DNA of 64,000 nt from Gerris lacustris (taxonomy: Eukaryota; Arthropoda; Insecta; Hemiptera; Gerridae), in assembly GCA_951217055.1 (NCBI GenBank), contig OX578286.1, forward strand, positions 7,108,033-7,172,032, read 5' to 3'. How positions within the stretch are numbered: position 1 is the first letter of the stretch; every line of letters begins with the position of its first letter. The notes beneath the pieces were generated by a model. It made no database searches and was not told the DNA's origin. It saw nothing but the letters and a program-made list of their open reading frames with translations. The translations under genes were made by a program, and so were the position numbers. Below, in pieces: positions 10,003 to 20,951 of this stretch.

Positions 10003-11741
10003 TTAAGGATAAATTTATAGGGTAGCGGCATCGAAAAGGTTGGGAAACGCTTTTTAGAGTTGTACTAAAAAATTCAGAGCTTCATTTTTTGACGCTTCAG
10101 GTCTCATTCAATAAGATCTTCTTCATTTTTTGACGCTTCAGGTCTCATTCAATAAAATCTTTTTCATTTTTTGACGCTTCAGGTCTCATTCAATAAGATC
10201 TTCTTCATTTTTTGACGCTTCAGGTCTCATTCAATAAGATCTTCTTCATTTTTTGACGCTTCAGGTCTCATTCAATAAGATCTTCTTCATTTTTTGACGC
10301 TTCAGGTCTCATTCAATAAGATCTTCTTCATTTTTTGACGCTTCAGGTCTCATTCAATAAGATCTTCTTCATTTTTTGACGCTTCAGGTCTCATTCAATA
10401 AGATCTTCTTCATTTTTTGACGCTTCAGGTCTCATTCAATAAGATCTTCTTCATTTTTTGACGCTTCAGGTCTCATTCAATAAGATCTTCTTCATTTTTT
10501 GACGCTTCAGGTCTCATTCAATAAAATCTTTTTCATTTTTTGACGCTTCAGGTCTCATTCAATAAGATCTTCTTCATTTTTTGACGCTTCAGGTCTCATT
10601 CAATAAGATCTTCTTCATTTTTTGACGCTTCAGGTCTCATTCAATAAAATCTTTTTCATTTTTTGACGCTTCAGGTCTCATTCAATAAGATCTTCTTCAT
10701 TTTTTGACGCTTCAGGTCTCATTCAATAAAATCTTTTTCATTTTTTGACGCTTCAGGTCTCATTCAATAAGATCTTCTTCATTTTTTGACGCTTCAGGTC
10801 TCATTCAATAAGATCTTCTTCATTTTTTGACGCTTCAGGTCTCATTCAATAAAATCTTTTTCATTTATTGACGCTTCAGGTCTCATTCAATATGATCTTA
10901 TTCATTTTTTGACGCTTCAGGTCTTATTCAATAAGATCTTCTTCATTTTTTGACGCTTCAGGTCTCATTCAATAAGATCTTCTTCATTTTTTGACGCTTC
11001 AGGTCTCATTCAATAAGATCTTCTTCATTTTTTGACGCTTCAGGTCTCATTCAATAAGATCTTCTTCATTTTTTGACGCTTCAGGTCTCATTCAATAAGA
11101 TCTTCTTCATTTTTTGACGCTTCAGGTCTCATTCAATAAAATCTTTTTCATTTTTTGACGCTTCAGGTCTCATTCAATAAGATCTTCTTCATTTTTTGAC
11201 GCTTCAGGTCTCATTCAATAAGATCTTCTTCATTTTTTGACGCTTCAGGTCTCATTCAATAAGATCTTCTTCATTTTTTGACGCTTCAGGTCTCATTCAA
11301 TAAGATCTTCTTCATTTTTTGACGCTTCAGGTCTCATTCAATAAAATCTTTTTCATTTTTTGACGCTTCAGGTCTCATTCAATAAGATCTTCTTCATTTT
11401 TTGACGCTTCAGGTCTCATTCAATAAGATCTTCTTCATTTTTTGACGCTTCAGGTCTCATTCAATAAGATCTTCTTCATTTTTTGACGCTTCAGGTCTCA
11501 TTCAATAAGATCTTCTTCATTTTTTGACGCTTCAGGTCTCATTCAATAAGATCTTCTTCATTTTTTGACGCTTCAGGTCTCATTCAATAAGATCTTCTTC
11601 ATTTTTTACGTTGTGTGTAAAAAAAGAAGAAATTATTTTTGAATGAGACCTAAGCGATCAAAAAATGAAGCTCTGAATTTTTTGGAATGAAGAGCGTTTC
11701 CCAACCTTTTCGATGCCGTAACCCTATAAATTTATCCTTAA
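10003..11741. mobile_element. Inverted-repeat element enclosing a satellite array
   Basis: Both ends carry the same sequence inverted: TTAAGGATAAATTTATAGGG at 10003 and CCCTATAAATTTATCCTTAA ending at 11741, continuing through CGGCATCGAAAAGGTTGGG. Homology between the arms stops exactly at TTAA on both sides, as expected for a TTAA target duplication (piggyBac-like). The first ~48 bp match except at two positions, and the arms stay related for ~120 bp into the array. An alternative reading is that CGTTTCCCAACCTTTTCG, which resembles hAT termini and faces outward here, marks the ends of two neighbouring elements. Confidence 0.7.
10091..11607. repeat. 41-bp satellite, 37 copies
   Basis: The unit starts GACGCTTCAGGTCTCATTCA and continues ATAAGATCTTCTTCATTTTTT. 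Starts at 10091, 10132 and 10173 give a period of 41, and 1517 bp equals 37 units. Two main variants alternate irregularly (AAGATCTTC and AAAATCTTT); one divergent patch near 10861-10925 has TTTATTG and ATATGATC. The unit matches the subterminal part of the enclosing inverted repeats (right arm at ~11620-11670), so the array appears to have grown out of the element's own end. Confidence 0.95.
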
Positions 11742-12124
11742 ATGGGGGCTTTCTTGTGGAAATTTGAATAATTCTTCTTTTTGATATCTCCTTAATTTGT
11801 CTCCGTGCCATAGAAAGCATTGTGTATGTAAAAATTGATGGGGCGACGGATACTAGATATTCATAGATATGCTTCGTTCTATATTCCGTAAACCGTCCAT
11901 TGTACGTAAACAATGAATTATACTTTTGGGAGGAAATTAATTTTGATAAACACCTTAATTGGTGACGAATTTGTTTACCTTTGACCTTGAATATCTTATT
12001 AAAGCAACCACGAGCTCGTTTTTCTATTTTCAATATGTTCCTTAGAACGTCAAAATAAAGCGATTAAAAAGAAATTGTAGTTCCGATTTTTTTGGAACAG
12101 AAAACCTAAAATGATTGCATTAAT
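11742..12124. other. Unassigned sequence with an open frame on the minus strand
   Basis: An open frame (11650-12033, minus, 127 codons) runs from Lys/Arg-rich sequence into the inverted repeat of the satellite element. I recognise no domain, and its end lies in repeat sequence, so it is either a degraded transposon frame or chance. Confidence 0.25.
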
Positions 12125-12470
12125 AATAATTGCAAGATAAAAAGAACTTTTTATACACTACGTTTTTAAATTTTCTGTCATAAATCATAAATTTGAAAAT
12201 TGTCAAAATAAAGATCGTAAATATGGGTCATGTCAAAACAAAAGAAAAACTTGCGGATTTTTTCCGAACTAACTTTCCATACAGCAAAATTTGCTGAAAA
12301 CGAATTAAATTCTGCTGAAAGATGGCTAAAAGTGTTAAAATAATGCATTGTTATCGTGGTCTAAGCTATTCTAAAAGTTTCAAATGTCTAGCTACTCGGG
12401 AAGTTAGTAAAAAATCGATTGCAAGATTTGTATTGGACGATCAAACAAGAAAGCAAGCTAATAAAAACGT
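12125..12470 (-). repeat. Dispersed repeat A, copy 2 (inverted, internally deleted)
   Basis: Reverse complement of repeat A, with ACTTTTTATACACTACGTTT at its left and ACGTAGTAAC at its right, but missing the central portion found in the other copies. It supports TACTACGTTTTTA as the true end of the family. Confidence 0.7.
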
Positions 12471-12588
12471 AGTAACAAAATTAATCATAACACAAAATGT
12501 AACTTTATATACTTAGTTGTTTTTAACATAGAATTTAATAAATACAAGTATGTTAAAAATAAAATTATAAGAATACAATAATATTATT

Positions 12589-13255
12589 TTATCTACGACT
12601 GATAAGAAATATAAACATTATATCTTTGTTTAGATGCGTAGAAAGTGATTATTTACGTACTTGCATTCATTGCGCATGCGCGTCTCATAGAACTGAACAA
12701 TTCCTCTTCTTTACCACACAGTGTGCGGTAAAGAAGAGGAATTCTTCAGCTTTACGCACGATTAGCAAGTTTGTTTACATTTAACAAAACTAATTTGCAG
12801 TTCTTTTATTAAAATAACTGTTTATATCGAGTTTTTAGTGAAAAACAATAAGTGAATCAAGTGACTTTGACGAAAATGTGGAGAATAATACTCCTCCAGA
12901 AATAATTAATTCGGCAAAAAATACAACTCAAGAATTAATCCCATCTTTATCAAGAGAGAGATACGAACTTACATACAGCAAGTTTATTTTTTTCTGTATT
13001 TATTATTTAAATCTAACAATCGTAGATAAAGTACGGTACGCAACTCGTGCGAAAACGGCATTTTGCATTGCTCGTGTGGTTTTAAAACCCTCGCTGTCGC
13101 TCGGGTGCAAACTCCACACTCGCATGCAAAATGCTACTTTCCGCACTCGACGCGTAATGTACTATTATCAAATTCTATACAATGCAGTCAACTATTTTGA
13201 CCAATTTTTCAGATTGGCCCTTTTGGCGCAACACCATCGATATATAATATTATAA
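12589..13255 (+). mobile_element. Element J, copy 1
   Basis: Shared in inverted orientation with 55205-55769. A core of ~440 bp is bounded by inverted ATCTACGA(C/T)TG (12591) and CAATCGTAGAT (13017). An outer block follows (GTACGGTACGCAACTCGTGC to GCATGCAAAATGC). Inside, 12699-12743 is a hairpin with 17-bp arms (AATTCCTCTTCTTTACC). A remnant coding segment lies at ~12850-12990. Confidence 0.6.
12850..12993 (+). pseudogene. Recombinase-like N-terminal fragment inside element J
   Basis: The frame reads an acidic lead (SSDFDENVENN), then PPEIINSAKNTTQELIPSLS, then RERYELTYSKF. The pattern Leu-x-Pro-x-x-Ser-x-x-x-Tyr-x-x-x-Tyr-x-x-Phe resembles the start of the SAM-like N-terminal domain in eukaryotic tyrosine-recombinase-type (Crypton-like) proteins, but the frame leaves that similarity after ~12990 and enters repeat sequence. 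The other J copy keeps the same protein (PPEIINLAQNTTNELMTSLS) with a frame slip upstream. Conservation between copies supports a once-coding origin; the family assignment is tentative. Confidence 0.35.
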
Positions 13256-13259
13256 TTTT

Positions 13260-13785
13260 AGTTATTTGTATATATTTATATATTGAGCGAAAGTATAGGT
13301 CATGAAAACTCTGAAAATGTACGCATCATGCCCAAGAAATAAAGTAAAAGAAACAAATCGAAACCTGGGTTTGTTAACTGTCAAACAGGGTTGCCTTTTA
13401 ACAAACCCAAATCCATTAATTCACCAGGTGTAACAATCTAAGGGGATTAAAGGATTAAACAAAAGCATTGAGATCTAAACAGTACTCAGTTGTGCCAACA
13501 ATAAACCTTAATAACAAATCGTAAGCTTAAACGTTAAAGAATAACAAACACGTTAACTCTTTATATATTTACGATCATAGTGATACATTTTAGGAAATAG
13601 AGCTGCATATAAATATACTAATCAGGATCCTAGAAAATAATTGGGTGTTTAAACACATAGAGGATCATTTGTTTAGACAATTTAAACAGACTTACAAACA
13701 CATTAAACCATTATAAATTTTGTTAAAAGGTGACTTGATCTTTACTACAATTCGAATATGTTGTTAGAATTTGAGATTAAGGATC
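13260..13785. other. No gene seen
   Basis: AT-rich sequence. The only local structure is AACCTGGGTTTGTTAA near 13362-13376 with its approximate inverse near 13398-13409. Confidence 0.4.
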
Positions 13786-13787
13786 AA

Positions 13788-13873
<86 letters not shown>

Positions 13874-13908
13874 TCAACGTAAGTGTTTATATGTGTGTGT
13901 ATTATATA
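13786..13908 (+). mobile_element. Helitron 5' terminus with expanded (TA)n
   Basis: ATCTATATATAT... opens like the other Helitron 5' ends, then runs for ~75 bp of TA before AAAAGTCAACGTAAGTG, the start of the H1/H2 repeat unit. The normal TATATATA of the terminus appears to have expanded by slippage. The copy is cut after ~40 bp by element L, inserted at a TA. Confidence 0.65.
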
Positions 13909-15205
13909 CAGGGTGGTCCAAAAGTCCCCCCTCCTAACTTTTGAATGGCATGAGATAAATTAATGAAACTTGGGGGATCTGTACCATGTAAAGGGAAGTT
14001 TGTTTTCGTGCAATCGCGCACTAGAGGCAACTTCCAACTTTGCCCCCAGGCCACCCAACTTCAAAAATTCTAATTGGATTGTATATTTTTAATAGCATAT
14101 TTGGATTCTATAGTGAAAAATAATAAAAATTCACTTGTAACATTTTTTCCTATCGCCAATATTTTGCCCCCAAAATATTTGCAAAAAAAAGCAAAATAAC
14201 CCTTCGATAATAGTAAAATAGACTGCCAATTGGTGTGGCACTTAGCTTCCTCGCATCCTATCCACGAACTTTATTGATTTTATGCTTTTAAAAGTCATTA
14301 TTGTCAAATTGTTCAATTGTTTCCCCCGTTTTTTTTAATCTGTCAAAATTGTTTAGATTTTTTACACGAATTAAAGTATCAATTTAGCAAAAGTTAAAGA
14401 GCGTAGACTGTTCAAATTAATCTGTGGCCATCTGCGGGTTACTTTCGATAAACTATAAAAGTTTCATTTATATCAGATAAGTACTTTTGAAGCTATAGGT
14501 TAAAACAAATGTATGTTTGTGCGCAGGTGGAAGAGAAACAAATTGGCGCAGAAGGTTGAAACTTATATGGGACCAACAATGGGCTAATTATGACCAACCA
14601 CCCAAATTTCATAAAAAAAGAACGTGTAGTATTTAAGATATGTTGGTTCGCAAAAATTGAACGACAGACCGACAGACAGACAGAGAGAAATTTTCCCTGA
14701 TGTCTGAAACGGATTTCTGTCTTGGAATTTTTAAAATCGGAGACCTACAAATTTTTCGTTCTTCGAAACGATCACATAGCTTCCGTTACCTTCGGTAAGC
14801 TCGGAAGCAAAAATAACCCTTATATCTTTATAAAATCTATGGGGTTTGAAATAATGTAATGGAACTTAGGGGATCTTAGGAACTTAAGGATGTAAAGAGA
14901 AGTGTGTATTCAGCCACTCGCTTACTAGGGGCAACCTCCATTTTGCCCCCAAGCGCTGAAATCTACCATTTTTATACTTTTACTCCAAATAGGGGGCAAA
15001 ATATTGGAGATAGAAAAAAAAGGTTGATTTAAAATATTTTTTAGAATCCATAGAATCCAAAACTGCGATCAAAATTATGCACTCCAATATAAAATTTTGA
15101 AGTTAGCCTTGGGGTAAAACGGTTGGTTGCCCCTACAGCGCGATTGCATGATAATAAACTTCCCTTTACATGGTTTGGATCCCTCAAGTATCATTAATTT
15201 AAAAA
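13909..15205. mobile_element. Element L (mariner-like end), interrupted by repeat B
   Basis: The left end CAGGGTGGTCCAAAAGTCC preceded by TA resembles Tc1/mariner-type terminal repeats. GTACCATGTAAAGGGAAGTT at ~13981 returns inverted as AACTTCCCTTTACATGGTTT at ~15155, and TTTGCCCCC/GGGGGCAAA pairs also match, so this is a long-inverted-repeat MITE of ~700 bp once B is removed. The outermost right end is missing. Repeat B copy 2 is inserted in the middle, with AAATAACCCTT on both sides of it. Confidence 0.65.
14219..14811 (+). repeat. Repeat B, copy 2 (full length, inside element L)
   Basis: Full-length repeat B from TAGACTGCCAATTGGTGTGG to the terminal hairpin and GGAAGCAAAA. AAATAACCCTT is found ~20 bp upstream and directly downstream, a possible 11-bp target duplication. 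Confidence 0.8.
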
Positions 15206-15212
15206 TTAAATC

Positions 15213-15622
15213 ATTGAAACGGTCGATAAATACAAATATTTAGGAGTTATGTTGACGCCTAAGCTCTCGTTCCAAGTCCACTTGGCAGAAAAGGTACGAG
15301 CTGGAAAACAAGGATTGCATTCGGCCTGGAATAAGTTCATAAATGATAAGTCGGTTTCTCTTTCGGCCAAAGAGAAAATATTTAACACTGTAATTAGGGT
15401 AATTGTAACGTACAGAGCGCAAGTATGGGGATACACTGCACATAATATTTTAGACAATTATCAACGTTATTACCTAAAGAAACTGTTATTTGTGCCAGCA
15501 AGTTCACCTGATTATATGCTAAAAATATAAACTGGAATGCAGAGTATAAATGACTATACATTTCTACTTCACCTCAATTTTATTAATAAAATAGTGTTTT
15601 TATACATATATACTCTCTTTCA
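15213..15622 (+). pseudogene. LINE reverse-transcriptase C-terminal fragment
   Basis: The frame reads KYKYLGVMLTPKLSF near its start, then VIRVIVTYRAQVWG and a tail resembling the region after the reverse transcriptase of non-LTR retrotransposons (the YLG motif, and the 'TYGAEVWG'-like motif of the thumb/connection). It meets a stop at 15528-15530 and continues in the same frame with TGMQSINDYTFLLHLNFINK, which also fits such LINE tails, so the stop is a mutation. Endonuclease and catalytic reverse-transcriptase motifs are absent. It abuts the truncated right end of element L. Confidence 0.8.
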
Positions 15623-15624
15623 AA

Positions 15625-16514
15625 GAAAAAAATAAAATTAGCAAATAATTGAAAATAATATTACAACATATTATGTTGTAATTCAAAACATCAGATAACA
15701 AGTAAATTAATAAATATTATTTTCTTTTTTTTTTAAATTATCCCAATAATTTTTTTTTTCAAAGGTTTAGATGTGAATATGTTAAAGTAATAAAAAAGGC
15801 TTGGGAAAAAATTATATGTATCAGAAAATAATAGCGGGAAACCCCTTTTAAATAAAACCTCTAACTTTTCAGAAAATATCAAGGGACATAGACAAAAAAA
15901 GGTGCCATAAACTGAGGCTACCCAACAAAATATTCAGGGGGTCTGAAGAACCCTGAAAAAGATGTATATTTAACGGAGGGGGAGGTTATGGGGGGGGGGG
16001 GGGGGGGTCCTTTAACCATATTGGGAGAATATTTTCTTATAGACAGTAAGAATATTTTATCTGATTCTTCTTTGAAGAAGGCTGAGTCTTTTAGGGCAAG
16101 TATCTTTTTACAAGTTGGGTCCGAAATTATTATTTCTTTTTTTTAGGATCTGCAAGAATTGGGTCGTAAAGTTTAACCCCTTAAGACCCTTCGAAAGGCC
16201 TAAATTCCCTTAATGTAGGGTGGATATATATATATATACATATATTTTAGGGTCTTTATGTGTGTGTGTAAACTTTATTCTTTTTTCTATTTATCTTTCC
16301 TGCAAAGGAAATGAAATTAGGTTTTCCCTTTAACTATAATATATTATATATTTATATATTGTAGGGAAATTGCGGGAAAAAGTGAGAATACATTTTTTCC
16401 TTATTATTTATATATGAAGATTAAAAAAAAAATAAATGAAATAACTTAATTCTATTTTTATAGGAAGGATTTAAAAGTATTATTTTAAGAACGTATGGTG
16501 GAGGTAATAAAATG
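15625..16514. other. No gene seen; long G run
   Basis: AT-rich sequence with a run of ~17 G at about 15990-16007 and a short TA run near 16210-16247. No gene is supported. Confidence 0.5.
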
Positions 16515-17106
16515 TAGACTTAACACTGCCAATTAGTGCGGCACATAGCTTCTTCGTATCCTAGCACGAAATTAATTGATTTTATGATTTTATAAGCCAT
16601 TATTGTCTTATTTATTTAATTGTTTCCTCCGTTTAGTTAATATGCCAAAATTGTTTTGCTTTTATAAATGAATTAAAGTATCATTTTAGCAAAAGTTGAA
16701 GAGAGCAGATGGTTGAAATTAATCTTGAGCTATCTGCGGGCTACTTTCGATATACCATCCAAATTTCATAACAGTCAGATGAGTACTTTTGATATAGGGG
16801 CAAATAAATGTATGTTGGTGCGCATGTGGAAGAGAAACAATTAGGTGCAGAAGGTTGAAACTTATATGGTACCAACAATGGGCTAATTATGACCTACCAT
16901 ACAAATTTTAATAAAATTTGATGAGTAGTTTTTAAGATATGTTGGTTCGCAAAAATTGAGCGACAGACCGACAGACAGACATGGAGCCAATAATTTTCCT
17001 TAATTCCGGAAACGGATTATTGTCTTGGAATTTTTGAAATCCTAAAAAATGTTCGTTCTTCACGATCACGTAGCGTCTGTTACCTTCGGTAAGCTTGGAA
17101 GCAAAA
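16515..17106 (+). repeat. Repeat B, copy 3
   Basis: Nearly full length, with a modified start (ACACTGCCAATTAGTGCGGC) and the standard terminal hairpin. Confidence 0.8.
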
Positions 17107-17414
17107 GCAATACACCCTAAATTTGACTAAACAAAAAGGTTGCCCAAGAGGAATTTGAAATTAATTTGGACCATTTGTGGGAAACTTTAACGTATCATCC
17201 AAATTTCACTAAAGTAGGTTTTAAATTATGGGGGCCCTATGGCTGGAATCGTGAATTGAACCCGGATCTCTTTCTTCCAAACCCTGAATGATTGCATGAG
17301 TAATCAGGTATACAACCGATTTATTTTTTGAAAATTTTGAGTTTGGAAGTTAGAGAACTGGACATAATCTTCCGCATTTAAAGATCTCAAAGCGCACTTA
17401 GATTAGAGTAAAAA
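17107..17414. other. No gene seen; isolated B-box-like segment
   Basis: On the minus strand ~17247-17265 reads AGATCCGGGTTCAATTC, which fits a polymerase III B box, but the upstream sequence does not form an A box or a cloverleaf. Confidence 0.35.
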
Positions 17415-17610
17415 AGCTTAGTTTAGTTTAGCCAACGCTCGTCCTTGACACCTCTGCCATTTGACGCCTTGCTTACCAATTGGCCTCCACGATTTTATTT
17501 TCAAGCGAGGTATTGGTTGGCGGGAGTGGAAGCGCAGACCAGGCCAGGAGGTGGTCTGCGTCTTGCCATTCTTCCCTGCAGAGTGGGCACTGGTGAAAAC
17601 TGGAGTAAAA
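17415..17610 (-). pseudogene. LINE C-terminal zinc-knuckle fragment
   Basis: A minus-strand frame without a Met reads FHQCPLCREEWQDADHLLAW, then ...EANW, a stop, and ARRQMAE. This fits the C-terminal CCHC knuckle found in several LINE clades (CPLC...DADHLL..C followed by W.ARR.M). The fourth ligand, expected as Cys, is Trp, and a stop replaces the residue after the conserved Trp. It is a decayed fragment with no other LINE sequence attached. Confidence 0.65.
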
Positions 17611-17614
17611 AAGC

Positions 17615-18462
17615 TTAAACATCCTAAAGAAATTAAAGGGAAAAGATTTAGAAGAGACACTTACGAAAAGAACATTTTGGGATTTCTCCCACTGTAAGCA
17701 ATGTATTTCCGGGTATACGCAATTCCATGAAAATCATAATTCACGCAACACTTTTCTTTTGACATCTAACAAAAAGTTGATACTCCATCCTTCACACTTT
17801 AAAAAAATACATGCTCTTAACACTGGCAAGGCAAAAACTCGAATTTTCTTATCTTGCACTCTACGGAATTACAAAAAATCCCCCCCCCCCTCTCTCCAAA
17901 ATGTTTAAGGGGGTAAAAACTAAAAGGGATGAGAGAAAGTGCACAAAAAAGGGCATCCCATCCTATCTGCCTCGTACCACATAATTTATCAGTGCAAAAC
18001 GGACTTCTCTCCCGTCTACTCTTAACACTGACGTATTTCTTCCCCTCTAGACTCGAAATTTATAACCCTTTCCTCAAACCACCCCCTCTACCCTCCCCCC
18101 TCCACAACCAACACCAAAACCTAACCGCTTTCACTTCCGGCTTTCACTCGGGTTTTTTTAAAGGGGTTCAAAAACCTCTTAAAAATAAGTTGAAACCTTT
18201 TTAAAAAACATATACGAGTACATGCAATATTTACATAGAGCCGCATATATTTACTTACTTACATAATATTAACTTATATCTACTTTTGCATACATATATA
18301 CATACATAATTGTATATTGTATACTCTGAAACTTACATTGGACATCTATTTGTCATTGTGAAATTTATTTAACTACTGTATTTATTTATTTAAGCATATA
18401 AAATACATGCTAAAATAATATAATCATTTTGTAAACGAAGACGTATTTACTTTATATTTTGC
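17615..18462. other. No gene seen
   Basis: Contains a C run at ~17881-17890 and a 91-codon frame at 17929-18204 rich in Pro/Leu/Ser, which comes from pyrimidine-rich DNA. I do not support a gene. Confidence 0.45.
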
Positions 18463-18645
18463 TTCCGGGCTTACCGAAGGTAACACAAGCTATGTAATCG
18501 TTCCGAAAAACGAAAAATCTTAGGGCTCCGATTTCAAAAAAATCCAAGACAGAAATTTCAGACATCAGGGAACCTTTTTGGTTCAGTGTCTGTCTGTCAG
18601 TCTGTCGGTCAATGGGAACCAACATTTCTTAAAAACATCAGAGCA
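18463..18645 (-). repeat. Repeat B fragment (3' part, inverted)
   Basis: Inverted 3' end of repeat B, from the terminal hairpin (GCTTACCGAAGGTAAC) to the GACAGACAGACA stretch and AACCAACAT. Confidence 0.75.
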
Positions 18646-19463
18646 AGGAAGGGGTAGAGGGAGCAATGCGATTTGAAAAGTGTTTCATTATGCTCCACCC
18701 CTATACTAAACCTCCCAAGCGAGCTCATTCCGAACTAAAGTGATCACGTGGTCACTGGTCCTTGTCCTTCCGTCCCCACAGATGCTTATCAATAGCAAAT
18801 CCTTATCAGTAGCATTTATTTGATACCCAACTCAAAGAAGATTGCTATTGGTTATCTAGGAAGTGTTACACGTTTATTAGTTTATTATAGATGTAAGATT
18901 AAAGGAGGCGATTTGCGAATCTTTGATTCGATTAATAATGTTAAAGTTTTGACCCCTGACACAAGGAAGGTTATGCTATTAAGCAAGTGAAAGAAATGTT
19001 TTACTTGTTTGTTGTTGTTGCTTGAGTTGAATGTTATGTTGTAATTTAACATTGTGTGTAATCACACACAATTTTAAATTACAACATAATAATTACTCTA
19101 ACTATTACATCACTTAACACTCATGATGATGTAAAATGACGAAACACAACTGTTAATAATTAATATAATATTGTGGTGACAATATTGTTGTGTTCCTTTC
19201 TCATAACCGCGAAATAAACCCTCTTGACTTCTAGTTTGATGGAAGTCCACAATGAACGCTAGCATCGCTTAACAGACTTGCTATGAATCACAAATAAACC
19301 ATAATATATTATATACCAACCTTTATCCGTGAGCATGAGCACCTGTACGTACAAATGTGCATCTACTATAGTTAAAGAATCGGAATTCTGATTCGCTTAC
19401 CTCATTTCATCCAAGTTGCACTTATGATTATCGAAACAATATAGAATATGATTATATAGATAA
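18646..19463. other. No gene seen; contains a 56-bp hairpin
   Basis: 19034-19089 is a near-perfect inverted repeat (TTATGTTGTAATTTAA...TTAAATTACAACATAA with inner TTGTGTG/CACACAA, one mismatch). No coding sequence is recognised. Confidence 0.6.
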
Positions 19464-20855
19464 CTAGCTTTCACCCCGCGCTCTACGCGGGGCTCATGCA
19501 AGGTATTAGTGGCTATGTTTCCTATAATCATGTAGGCCTAGCAATTAAATTAAATTCCTAAATAGTTTTGTTTCCAAAGCCTTCTAGGAATAAAATCAGG
19601 ACTATATTACACATCATTAATTCCATTGCTAAGAATATAATACTCTCCAAATCATAGTTTGGATTCTATCTATATATTTTAAAAATAGCCAATAGAAACT
19701 AAGTAATATAGTAATAACTAACAATGTTCAAAAAAAGTATAATTAATAAGAAAAGAAACGTAGACAAAACCAATTAGACTGGGAAGTCATTGTTCACATC
19801 AACAATGATGGTGCATTATTTAATTACCAGCCTCTTCATTCAATACGGCAGTTGCACCTAACTCTAGTTCTACAAACAATTAATAAAATAATAAATACTC
19901 GATTTAAAGAGCATTAGTGTGAGGTTTAAGCACTCCAATCAGAAATTAAATCGGTCAACAATTGCGAACGCCATAAGCACTCAAAGTGAAATTTCTTTTT
20001 AAAAAATAAAATTTAGCTCTATTTAAGGTAGAACCGATGAAATTACAACAAAAAAGTAAAAGATCCAAAGTTGTAGATCTTTTAAAATTAGTTACCGCTG
20101 GCGCAATCAGCTTGTCGATACAACTTACCGTTTAGCCACAATAAGCCTCTAAAAAAACTTTAAAGTGCGTCCGCCATCTTTAATTTTTTAGGAGGGGGGG
20201 ATATATTTTTTTAACTTTTCGGGTTTTTTTAATGGGCTTAGGCCAATTTCCGATCAAACGCAAAAAACCGCAAGTCTCTAGGTGGTCTAAAAGAATATAA
20301 TAATAGTAGTAAAGTAATAATATATTAGCGAGTCTGTGGGGTTGGTTTACGGCGAGTCAACCTATTTTTTTAGGTTATGTTTTATATACTTTTTTTTATA
20401 AAATTGTTAATAACTTTGGTTCTACTCAATACTTTTAGATGAAACCAAGCCTACAAATTGCGCAACATGTTTGCGCTCACCCCTGAAAAAAAATTAATCG
20501 ATTTCATTTAGCCAGTTTTGCGCCTATAAAGTCTGACTGGGGCGACAGACACACATACATTCCCAAATACATATACGAAAAAAGTTAAGGCCGAAACTTA
20601 AGGTTGAAACTTATATGAGACCATCAATGAGCTAATTATGACCTACCATACAAATTTCAATAAAATCTGATGAGCAGTTTTTAAGATACGTTGGTTCGCA
20701 AATATTGAGCGATAGACCGACACACATACATACCCACATACATACACGAAAAAAGTTAAGGTCGGATTCGGTTTTTGGAATGTCTAAAATGAAAAAGTAT
20801 TCAAAAAATTTTCAATTCTGACCAATGTACAGAAAAAACTTTTTATATATATAGA
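19464..20855 (-). mobile_element. Helitron H3, non-autonomous
   Basis: Read on the minus strand it begins TCTATATATATAAAAAG after an A (20855) and ends with the hairpin CCCCGCG TAGAG CGCGGGG then TGAAAGCTAG before a T (19464). This is the classic Helitron layout. It is 1392 bp with no Rep/helicase frame. Near its 5' side it carries a block (~20600-20730) closely related to the middle of repeat B (GTTGAAACTTATATGAGACC, ACCTACCATACAAATTTCAA, GATACGTTGGTTCGCAAA), with CGACACACATACATACCCAC twice around it. Confidence 0.8.
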
Positions 20856-20897
20856 TTATAATAAATAACATAAAAATTATAATTGTTTATATTTATA

Positions 20898-20903
20898 TTT
20901 ATT
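20898..20903 (-). promoter_or_regulatory. Polyadenylation signal AATAAA
   Basis: Minus-strand AATAAA lies ~50 bp past the stop codon of the secreted-protein gene, just before the 5' end of Helitron H3. It is the best candidate 3' end signal for that gene. Confidence 0.5.
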
Positions 20904-20951
20904 GATATAAGTTGTTATTTATGTGACTGTTCATCCATTTAGCCATTCCAA

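Noticed and set aside
10091..11607. Possible CRISPR-like array (regular repeats)
   Set aside because: Units are contiguous with no unique spacers; this is a eukaryotic satellite.
11650..12033. 127-codon minus-strand ORF as a transposase
   Set aside because: No recognisable motif, and its C-terminal part is the inverted repeat of the satellite-bearing element.
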